A stretch of DNA of 64,000 nucleotides, from assembly GCA_030490835.1 (NCBI GenBank), contig CM059971.1, positions 45,122,012-45,186,011 on the forward strand, written 5' to 3'. The notes beneath the pieces were generated by a model. It had not been told where the DNA came from. It saw only the letters and a program-made list of their open reading frames with translations, and did not search any database. Origin of the DNA: Annona cherimola. Its lineage: Eukaryota > Streptophyta > Magnoliopsida > Magnoliales > Annonaceae. Made by a program: the position numbers and the translations under genes. Every line of letters begins with the position of its first letter. Positions within the stretch are counted from its first letter, which is position 1. Below are positions 53,433 through 62,577 of the stretch, piece after piece.

Positions 53433-54988
53433 TGATAACTCGTATTTTTACGAGTTATCATGGCTCATTTCAGACTTAATTTGTGTGTTAGTTCAAGAGA
53501 TTAGGCTTAGTTTGCACTCTTATAGCTTAATTTTCATCCGCTTTGCATTTTAGGAACATTAATTAGTTTTTTGACAATTTTATCATTAATTAGGCATTTT
53601 TAGTTTATTTATTTAGTTTTTCCATTTTTTGTAGGAAGGACAGGACGTACGACAGCAGAGCGGACGAGTTGAAGGCAAGCGGCGCCACCCATTGGCCCCC
53701 AGGCGCCACCCTACACGCCTTGACCACTTGCAGCACACAGCTGACATGAAGGAGCAGTCCAGAGAGTTGGCGCCTAGGCGCCACTTCATCAACATGCAAC
53801 TCAAGTGAAAACCTTGCTAAAACCACAAGTTAGAAACCACTTCTAGGGAGTTGGCGCCTAGGCGCCAGTGCAAAAATCCCTAGGGTTCCAGAATGTGTCT
53901 AAACTGTTCAGCACACAGAGAGTTGGCGCCTAGGCACCAATACGCATCCGTATGCGAATATTCAGTGCGTAAGCTGCGCAAAAGGGGACTTTATATATAG
54001 ACCCTAGGGGTTCGCGCGCGAGAAAAAAAGGAGAGAGAGTCGGGAGTACGAATTACAGCGCAAGAGAAAGTGGAAGTCGAGATCAAAGCTCGAATTGAAG
54101 GAAGGAATCAAGTCCTATTGGTGGAAACTGCCGAAAAACAATTTTTCTTATTCTTTCCAATTTTCTTTCTCTGCACTATGGATACTTTTTATATGAATGT
54201 AATGGTTATTAAGATCATGTCTTTGAACTAAACCTCCATTAGATGGAGAGTTAGGATGAATTGAATTCTAAACTGTATTGTTTCTTAGTTCTTAGAATAT
54301 TCAGGAATGAATATTTAAGCTTATATACATGGCTGTGTATGATTTACCTTTGCATGTGTGAGTATAATGCTTTTACAAGATTAGCTACCATGTAAGATGA
54401 TTTAATTGCTTGATTTACCCTCGAAAAAGGGAGATCTTTGTCAAATCCATGTGCAAGGAACAGGTTTCGACCTTTGTGTAAGGAGAGTTGTTTAACGGAT
54501 AAGAATATACCGTTAAACCCTGTGTAGTCATTATACAAGTTATGAACTTATGAATTTCACTTTATTTAATGGCATGGGAACATAGCACTTAAATAGGGTG
54601 TAATTAGCTTTATATACTGTTGGAAGACATATATGAAGATACATGAACTTGGGCTAGTAAATTCATATGCAATCCGCTTAACAAGAACCGGAGCAATATA
54701 GCTTAGATTCAAGGATTCCGATCTATCCATCTGCCATTCCTAATCAGTAAACCCATTTCAATATCCAGTAGTCTTAGATCTCTACTCTAATTTCTCCTTT
54801 TGCAATTATTAGTTTAATAGGACCACAAACTCAGGATTTCACAACCTTCGAAAGCAGTTAAGCTAAATAATAATTCCGGTTAACAATTTCTCGTGGGAAC
54901 GATACTCTACTCACTCTTTTTTACTTGACACGACACGTATACTTGCGTAAATAGCGAGCATTTTAATAGACATATACGCAGCTCGTCA
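53433..54988 (+). repeat. 5' LTR of Athila copy b (1556 bp)
   Basis: It starts with a perfect 12-bp inverted repeat (TGATAACTCGTA, loop TTTT, TACGAGTTATCA) and ends CGCAGCTCGTCA. Two perfect and one degenerate GGCGCCTAGGCGCC palindromes lie before the TATA box. The region 53670-53710 differs from the 3' LTR by a small rearrangement. Confidence 0.95.
53769..54000 (+). promoter_or_regulatory. LTR promoter of Athila copy b
   Basis: GGCGCCTAGGCGCC at 53769-53782 and 53863-53876, a variant ending GGCACC at 53924-53937, then TTATATATAG at 53991-54000. A CATCCGTATGCG element lies between. It is equivalent to 31708-32014 in copy a and to 61351-61583 in the 3' LTR. Confidence 0.55.
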
Positions 54989-54994
54989 AGTTTT

Positions 54995-55012
54995 TGTCAC
55001 CGTTGCCGGGGA
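54995..55012 (+). other. Primer binding site of Athila copy b
   Basis: TGTCACCGTTGCCGGGGA, two mismatches from TGGCGCCGTTGCCGGGGA, the complement of plant tRNA-Asp that Athila elements use. Confidence 0.8.
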
Positions 55013-55165
55013 GTTGCTTAACTAATTATATTTAGTTTTAGTGCTTTCTTGTACAATTCAGTAGAATATCTTACTTTCATTATTTCTTTTAGATTAGAAT
55101 TTCTTTTTTCTTTTTCTTTCTGCTAGTTCAAATTCATTGGTTTTTGCAGAGTTATCTCATATTGC

Positions 55166-57562
55166 ATGCGCCGAGGCAGAGCCGGAAAGGAGACTATCAT
55201 TCCTTTTGATCCAGAACCTGAAAGAACCTATTTGAGAAGGCGCTGTAAGAGCAAGGATGCTAGAAACCAACAGCATACGATGGAGCGTATCGAGAACCAA
55301 GACGATAATGTCCATGCAAACCAGCCGGAAGACCAGAGGATCAAGATCCCTAATCATCCACCTCAAGATGATTTGGACCAGCCAATTTGGGATCTGATTG
55401 CACTTGGCCAAAATGCTGTTCAGAATAGTATTACACCTCCTCCGATTGACATAAACAATTTTGAAATCAAACCGGTGATTTTCCAAATGCTCCAGTCTAT
55501 CGGGCAGTTCGGAGGTCTTGCATTTGAAGACCCACATCGCCATCAGAGGAATTTTCTGCAGATTATGAACACTTTCAAGCAGAATGGAGTCTCCGACGAA
55601 GCGATGCGACTTCGAACGTTTCCATTTTCTCTGCGTGACCGAGCTTCTGAGTGGCTAGACTCTTTGCCACCTAACTCCGTCAACACATGGAATGATTTGG
55701 CTCAAAAATTCCTAGAAAAATACTTTCCACCAGCCAAGTTAGCCAAGATGAGAATGGATATAGTGTCGTTCAAGCAACACGGCGAGGAGACCCTATCAAA
55801 GGCATGGGATCATTTCAAAGACCTGCTCCGAAAGTGCCTGCATCATGGAATTCAGCCATGGGTACAAATTCAGATTTTCTATAACGGTCTCTAAGATTCC
55901 ACCCGTCACATGGTGGATTCTTCATCGAACGGATCTCTGCTACGAAAAAGTTATCAGGAATCATACGCCCTGCTCGAAAACATGGCAGCCAATACTTATT
56001 AATTGTCATCAGACAGAAGCAAAGGTGTAGGTCTACTCCAACTGGATGTGGTTTCATCGATAAAGGCCCACATCGACGCTTTGTCTCGGCAAATTCAGAA
56101 CTTGTACAGGCCAGCCAACGTCAGTTCAATAGGGACATCAACACCACAGCAGTTAACAGCAGCAGACATTTGCACGTGGTGTGGTGAATTCAGCCATCCT
56201 AGTGATGAATGTGTCTCCAACCCGGAGTCCATTAATTATGTGGGAAATTTCCAGAGAAATCCAGCTAATCAGTATGGAAACAACTACAACCCAGGTTGGA
56301 GAAATCATCCTAACTTCTCATGGAACAACCAGACTAGGTTGAATCAGCCGCCTGGATTCCCGCAGCAGTAGCCACAGCAACAACCCGCAAGACCAATGCA
56401 GTTCGCTCCACCACCGCGAGAAGAAAAGAAATCGGATTTAGAAAATCTTTTCATGGAATTTATGCAATCCCAGATCATGACGAACAGAAACCTTGAAGCT
56501 CAGATAGGCCAACTGGCCTCAGCCCTGAACAACTGATCTCCAGGATGGTTGCCGAGCGACACCGAACAAAACCCAAAAGGCAAAGGCAAAGAACAGGTCC
56601 AAGCAGTCACATTGCGTAGTGGAAAACAGTTACCCAACCCAACTCCACCAGAATTGGTAACTAAACCCAATAACCCTATGATTCAGCATTCACAGGAGAG
56701 AAAGGAACCAGCTGCAACTCAAAACCAATCAGACGCTGAAATCGCCACGAATCCAAGACCACCCCCTCCATTTCCTCAGCGATTTGAAAAATCTAAAAAG
56801 GAGGGCCAGTTCAAGAAATTTCTCGAGGTACTGAAGCAGCTGCACATTAATATACCTCTCGTCGAAGCCTTAGAATAAATGCCGAGCTACGCCAAAATCA
56901 TGAAGGACATGCTATCAAAGTAAAGATGGTTGACGAAATTCAAGACAGTAGCGCTAACAGAGGAAACTAGTGCGAGGGTTCAGAGGAAACTACCTCCTAA
57001 ACTCAAGGACCCCGGGAGTTTCACAATCCCGTTCACAATTGGCAACCAGTCTTTCAGGAGAGCATTATGCGACTTGGGAGCCAGCATTAATCTCATGCCC
57101 AAGTCCATTTTCAAAAAGTTGGGCCTCGGGGAAGCTCAACCTACCACCGTGACGCTGCAACTGGCGGATCGATCCATTACATACTCGGAAGGTATTATTG
57201 AGGATGTCCTTGTCAAGGTGGACAAATTCATTTTTTCGGAAAATTTTATTATCTTGGATTATGAAGAAGATCGAGACGTACCCATTATTCTCGTTTGGTC
57301 TTTTCTAGCAATGGGTAACGCGATAATCAATGTACGAGCCGGAGAATTAACCATGCAGGTGCAAAATGAAAAGGTTACATTCAAAGTGCTTAAGCCTATA
57401 CAGAACCTGACTAACCCAAAGGATTGCTTAAGGGTTGATATGGGCAATTCAGAGGTTCAAAAGCATCCTCAAGCTGTTTTTACGAAGAACCAAGAGGAGA
57501 TTGCGAATAATAAGGGCCATAAGTTATCAACCGATGTTAAAAACCACTCGCATCAGGCTTAA
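55166..57562 (+). pseudogene. gag-pro: Athila gag-protease, one frame with six nonsense codons
   Basis: It starts at ATG 55166 (MRRGRAGKETIIPFDPEPER). The capsid region has FEIKPVIFQMLQSIGQFGGL, LRTFPFSLRDRASEWLDSLP and NTWNDLAQKFLEKYFPPAKL, the classic Athila gag. The knuckle CTWCGEFSHPSDEC is at about 56170. A linker with VTLRSGKQL and FKKFLEVLKQLHINIPLVEA leads to the retropepsin LCDLGASINLMPKSIFKKLG, ending with IILDYEEDRDVPIIL where the usual GRP is changed (VWSF). Stops fall in frame at 55892, 56000, 56369, 56534, 56876 and 56921. No frameshift occurs in 2.4 kb. The frame ends at 57562, where RT would begin in an autonomous relative. Confidence 0.9.
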
Positions 57563-57860
57563 ATAAATGATTGAGTCATTTGAAGATCAGGACACGAGTA
57601 TGAAAGCCAAGAAAAGAATGGGGGAGTTTACGTTTGATAAAGTTGAAAATGTACATATTAAAACATCTAATTGGCCAAAAATTCGAACCTAGCACTGCTT
57701 TATGGAACGATGGGATAAGTTCAGATCGGAACTTCCAGGTTGCGGTCCTAATGGCTGGGAGTTTGAGCTAAAAAAATTGAAAAAGGATTGAATAGCAGAA
57801 GCGTCGGGCTGAGGACGTTAAGCTTAGCGCTGATTGGGAGGCAACCCATTGTTTGGTTCC
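57563..57860 (+). other. Remnant joining protease to the post-pol region (copy b)
   Basis: A broken frame (MGEFTFDKVENVHIKTSNW-like; SELPGCGPNG) is followed by GAGGACGTTAAGCTTAGCG and TGGGAGGCAACCCATTG. It is collinear with 27941-28260 of copy a, including the absence of RT, RNase H and integrase. Confidence 0.6.
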
Positions 57861-57937
57861 AGTTTGATTTGCAATTTTATTTTTATTTTTTTCTTTTTGT
57901 TTATCGTTATATATATATATATATATATAAATATTTG

Positions 57938-58071
57938 GCGCCTGGGCGTTGAAGGGGGGCCCCGGCACCATGATGAACTTCACGAAGAACACGGACGCCT
58001 AGGCGCTAGGTAGTGGACAACATGATCGTACGGCATTATAAAGCTCGGGTTAGGGTTCTAAACCCTAACCC
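57938..58071 (+). promoter_or_regulatory. Internal promoter-like region before the Athila 3' ORF (copy b)
   Basis: Degenerate GGCGCC-type sites (GGCGCCTGGGCG, CCTAGGCGCTAGG), a TATA box (ATTATAAAG, 58035-58043) and the near-palindrome GGTTAGGGTTCTAAACCCTAA at 58048 onward hold the same order and spacing as in copy a. A perfect GGCGCCTAGGCGCC lies further down at 58397-58410. Confidence 0.45.
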
Positions 58072-58835
58072 AAGCCCCGGCGCTGACCCCTCTTCCTTCA
58101 TTTTCCCTTCTAATCAATCTTGCTTTGATTCCAAGCCTTTCTAACTCGAATCCAATTGCATTTCATCAAGGATTCATCCTCCCATTTCATCCATTCCAAC
58201 CGTTCCAGTTTTCTCCCTTTTCTCTTATGCCTAGATCCATTCAAATCCACCTCAAACTCCAGCTTTTCTTCACCAAATCACAAGAAATACCCCCGCATTG
58301 AGGTTCCCATCATTTTCCCCTTAGATTTGGCTCCATTTTGAGCCCCATCATCATCTTTTCTTCATTTAGCGCCGAAGAACAACCGACAGCAGGTCGGCGC
58401 CTAGGCGCCGCTACCCCCGCGCCCCGGTGCTAGTGCAGAGATAGTACAGTTCAAATTTTTAGGTGGACGCCTTCTGTGGGTAACAACTTCTCCAACTTTG
58501 AAAGATTCTTTTTGCTTGAAGGTTTCTTAGTGAATATTTGGGTGGAAGTTTGATTAGATTTGTTGATTGGATTGCGGATTGGAGATTGTTTTGGGAGGAT
58601 TGCTTGGCATTAGTTGGTGCTTGAGTAGCCTGGTTGGATTGTTTTGCATTTGAGTGGATTGATTGGTTTTGGGTTGGTGCTTGTTTGAGCTTGGTGATTG
58701 GGTTGTGGAGACTAACCTGTTGCTTGCTTGTGGTGCATTTTTGGAGCTTAGCTTGGTTGTATATTGGCTTGTTCGATTACTTGGTTTTGTTGGAATTTGG
58801 TTTGAAAAGGCCGTTTGAGACATCTTCAGGACAAC
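58072..58835 (+). other. Leader of the Athila 3' ORF (copy b)
   Basis: Non-coding; C/T-rich then TTGG-rich, collinear with 28481-29184. I see no gene in it. Confidence 0.4.
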
Positions 58836-59905
58836 ATGGCTTCATCATCATCTTCCAAAAGAACGAAAGTTCAGGAGCCCGGGGAATTTGACGCTAACCG
58901 GTTCGTGTTCGCTCAGGCGTTCAAGTGGTACACGGATTCGCTTCAGAAGCGGCACCTAATTCCTGAGCGGGGAATAAAGATTATCTCTTTCTTTGACATC
59001 TTCATCAACGCCCTAAACGCTCGAGGTTGGCAGAAATTCCTCGCACAGCCTGATTCTGCAATAGTGCCAGTGGTGAAAGAGTTCTACGCGAATGCTGTAG
59101 AACATGAGCAGGGCAGGGTGAAGGTCCGGGGCAAAATTGTCCCATTTCATGCTGAAGCGATCAACTCCTATTACGGATTGGGCTCTTTCGACTATCCATA
59201 CCAATATGAGGAGTTTTTTTAGGGAGAAGGTCGAGCTGTCAACTCTATCACCGAGCATATCTGCCAACGGCCTTCGACATGGAAATCAACGGGCAGATGT
59301 TTTTCCATTTTATTTCAGCCCGGATGATGTCGTCGACACATGTTAGTGAGGTGATGATGGACAGAGCGTTGCTATTACATGCCATCTATAGTGGCATGAT
59401 GATAGATGTGGGTCGCCTTATCTACCAGCAGATATGTGCCTGTGCGACCGCACACCGGGGCAGCTACTACTTCCCATCTCTCATCATCGGGCTCTGCAAG
59501 CGGGCAAGCGTCAAATGGGAGCTGACGGAGGAAGTCCTGAATTGTCAGGCCATCATAAACGACCTCTCCTACTGCATTTAGCCCCGGGTTTGCACAGCCA
59601 CCACACGCCCTAGAGCAACTCCACCTGTAGCGGGTCCATCCTCGCAGTCGTTATCCACAGCCGAGCGGCTAACAAGCTTGGAGAATCTGGTAGCAGCCCA
59701 AGCCAGGTACCAATGGCAGCATGACCGGGCGATGGAGGCCTACCTACAACGGATAGCGGAGGATCGCCAGATTGACATCTCCACCCTCCCACCTTTCCCA
59801 CCGGCACCGCCAGAGGTCAGAGGTTGTTTTGGGCAGCCATCACAGCCCCAGCCCGATGAGGAGGCCGACGAGGATGACGAGGATGCTACTAAGTCCAATT
59901 CTTGA
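58836..59905 (+). pseudogene. Athila 3' additional ORF (putative plant transposon protein domain), copy b, broken
   Basis: The ATG at 58836 starts MASSSSSKRTKVQEPGEFDA. The domain runs FVFAQAFKWYTDSLQKRHLI, INALNARGWQKFLAQ, VVKEFYANAVEHEQGRVKV and AEAINSYYGLGSF. A TAG at 59220-59222 and a -1 frameshift before 59279 break it. The second half (MFFHFISARMMSSTHVSEVM; GRLIYQQICACATAHRGSYY) has a TAG at 59579. The C-terminus (ERLTSLENLVAAQARYQWQH) is coiled-coil-like, then acidic (DEEADEDDEDATK), ending at TGA 59905. The domain is shared with the SIRE 3' ORF at 45222. Its role in either lineage is unknown. Confidence 0.82.
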
Positions 59906-61025
59906 GGGAGTCCCTGTCCTTTCTTTTTGCCTTTCTTTCTTTTATTTTTACTTTTCATTGTATTTTCATTTTTAGTTCATTTTAGTATCTTGCATTGAGG
60001 ACAATGCATCTCTCAAGTTTGGGGGGTGTATATTCTCAACCATAGGTTAGTTTTGCATTTTAATTTTCATGCCTTAGTTTATGTTGCATGCATTTAAATT
60101 AGCTAATGAAAGTTGTCTTTGTTTCAATTCATCTAATTGTGAAAATGTGCAAGGCAGTGATTAATTCTAATTTGAAATGAAATTCATGAAAGAATGGGCA
60201 ATTCAGATTGTAACCAAGTATAAAGCAGGTTGAAATTAATATGTGAAAGAATTAAAAGGAATTTCAGAGTACATTGTTCTAATTCCATAACAGGCATATT
60301 CCTTCAGACCGAGATGATGAAAACTAAACTAAATAATTGCTAACCAAGTACTTTAACGGGTTCAGAAATGGTATTATTTCACAGGAATTACTCAAACATG
60401 TTCAGTACCACTAATAAAGCATTAGAAAAAGATAAAAAGGGGGTAGTTGACCTAAGTTGAGTAACCGGGACTTGGCATCGACAAATGGCAAGGTTTGCGT
60501 AAAAAAGCAAAGGAAAATCATAGTAACAACGTTTTAAAAAAAATAGATCTCCAGATATCCTGAAATATGGTGAGGAGAATTTTTGCAATAAGTTTGGGGG
60601 AAAAAAGAATGTGTAGTTGTTAGAGATTGAATTCAGTGACTTGATACCATTTGTTGTAACAAGTGTATTCAATTCCATCATTGGTTTGCTTGAATTATTG
60701 GATTTCCTAACCAGTTTTCTGATCGAATGAAAGATTGACGTGTTGAAATATAACTTTGCACTATGGAATTCTGACACCCATATGTAACTTGGTTTGGAAA
60801 GGAAAATTTATGCCTTGTTTGTTTGTATAATGAAGGATTTTTCAGGTTGAATTAATCACGACCTTGTGAAATGGCTAAGTGGATTGATCAATGCATAACC
60901 GGAAGCAAAAGGAGTTGATTTTTGTTTTTCTGCATACATTCATTCATTCATACATTCATTCATTCATTTATTCATTCTGTTTGCGTGTGTTGCTCGAGGA
61001 CTAGCAACAATTAAGTTTGGGGGTA
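59906..61025 (+). other. 3' untranslated region of Athila copy b with three polypurine-tract-like motifs
   Basis: AAGTTT plus a G run occurs at 60015-60027, 60590-60600 and 61013-61025; the last abuts the 3' LTR. A TTCATTCATTCATACATTCA repeat lies at 60943-60978. No gene is present. Confidence 0.7.
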
Positions 61026-62572
61026 TGAGTTATCATGGCTCATTTCAGACTTAATTTGTGTGTTAGTTCAAGAGATTAGGCTTAGTTTGCACTCTTATAG
61101 CTTAATTTTCATCCGCTTTGCATTTTAGGAGCATTAATTAGTTTTTAGGCAATTTTAACATTAATTAGGCATTTTTAGTTTATTTATTTAGTTTTTTCAT
61201 TTTTTGTAGGAAGGACAGGACGTATGGCAGCAGAGCGGACAATTTGAAGGCAAGCTGAGGCATCCAGAGGCAGGGAGTTGGCACCGAGGCCCCTACACGC
61301 CTTGACCACTTGCAGCACACAGCTGACATGAAGGAGTAGTCCAGAGAGTTGGCGCCTAGGTGCCACTTCATCAACATGCAACTCAAGTGAAAACATTGCT
61401 AAAACCACAAGTTAGAAACCACTTCTAGGGAGTTGGCGCCTAGGCGCCAGTGCAAAAATCCCTAGGGTTCCAGAATGTGTCTAAACTGTTCAGCACACAG
61501 AGAGTTGGCGCCTAGGCACCAATACGCATCCGTATGCGAATATTCCAGTGCGTAAGCTGCGCAAAAGGGGACTTTATATATAGACCCTAGGGGTTCGCGT
61601 GCGAGAAAAAAAGGAGAGAGAGTCGAGAGTACGAACTACAATGAGAGAGAAAGTGGAAGTCAAGATCAAAGCTCAGATTGAAGGAAGGAATCAAGTCCCA
61701 TTGGTGGAAACCGCCGAAAAACAGTTTTTCTTATTCTTTCCAATTTTCTTTCTCTGCACTATGGATGCTTTTTATATGGATGTAATGGTTGTTAAGATCA
61801 TGTCTTTGAACTAAACCTCCATTAGATGGATAGTTAGGATGAATTGAATTCTAAACTGTATTGTTTCTTGGTTCTTAGAATATTCAGGATTGAATATTTA
61901 AGCTTATATACATGGTTGTGTATGATTTACCTTTGCATGTGTGAGTATAATGCTTTTACAAGATTAGCTACCTTGTAAGATGATTTAATTGCTTGATTTA
62001 CCCTCAAAAAAGGGAGATCTTTGCCAGATCCATATGCAAGGCACAAGTTTCGACCTTTGTGTAACGAGAGTTGTTTAATGGATAGGAATATACTATTAAA
62101 CCCTGTGTAGTCATTATACAAGTTATGAACTTATGAATTTCACTTTATTTAATGGCATGAGAACATAACACTTAAATAGGGTATAATTAGCTTTATATAC
62201 TGTTGGAAGACATATATGAAGATACATGAACTTGGGCTAGTAAATTCATATGCAATCCGCTTAACAAGAACCGGAGCAATATAGCTTAGATTCAAGGATT
62301 CCGATCTATCCATCTGCCATTCCTAATCAGTAAACCTGTTTCAGTATCCAGTAGTCTCAGATCTCTACTCTAATTTCCCCTTTTTGCAATTATTAGTTTA
62401 ATAGGACCACAAACTCAGAATTTCACAACCTTCGAAAGCAGTTAAGCTAAATAATAATTCCGGTTAACAATTCCTCGTGGGAACGATACTCTACTCACTT
62501 TTTATTACTTGACACGGCACGTATACTTGCGTAAATAGCGAGCATTTTAATAGACATAGACGCAGCTCGTCA
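61026..62572 (+). repeat. 3' LTR of Athila copy b (1547 bp)
   Basis: It matches the 5' LTR and ends CTCGTCA, followed by ATATC. It starts TGAGTTATCATGG: 18 bp are missing, which removes one arm and the loop of the terminal inverted repeat found in the 5' LTR. TATA box at 61574-61583. Confidence 0.93.
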
Positions 62573-62577
62573 ATATC
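62573..62577. other. Target site duplication of Athila copy b, right
   Basis: ATATC, matching 53428-53432. Confidence 0.93.

Larger units (their letters stand above)
53433..62572 (+). mobile_element. Complete non-autonomous Athila-lineage element (9.14 kb, copy b)
   Basis: Flanked by ATATC and bounded by LTRs starting TGA and ending CTCGTCA. Inside are a tRNA-Asp-type primer site, an Athila gag and protease in one frame with six nonsense codons, no polymerase or integrase, a promoter-like region, a broken 3' ORF and a polypurine tract. It inserted into X copy 4. It could move only with proteins from a related element. Confidence 0.94.
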
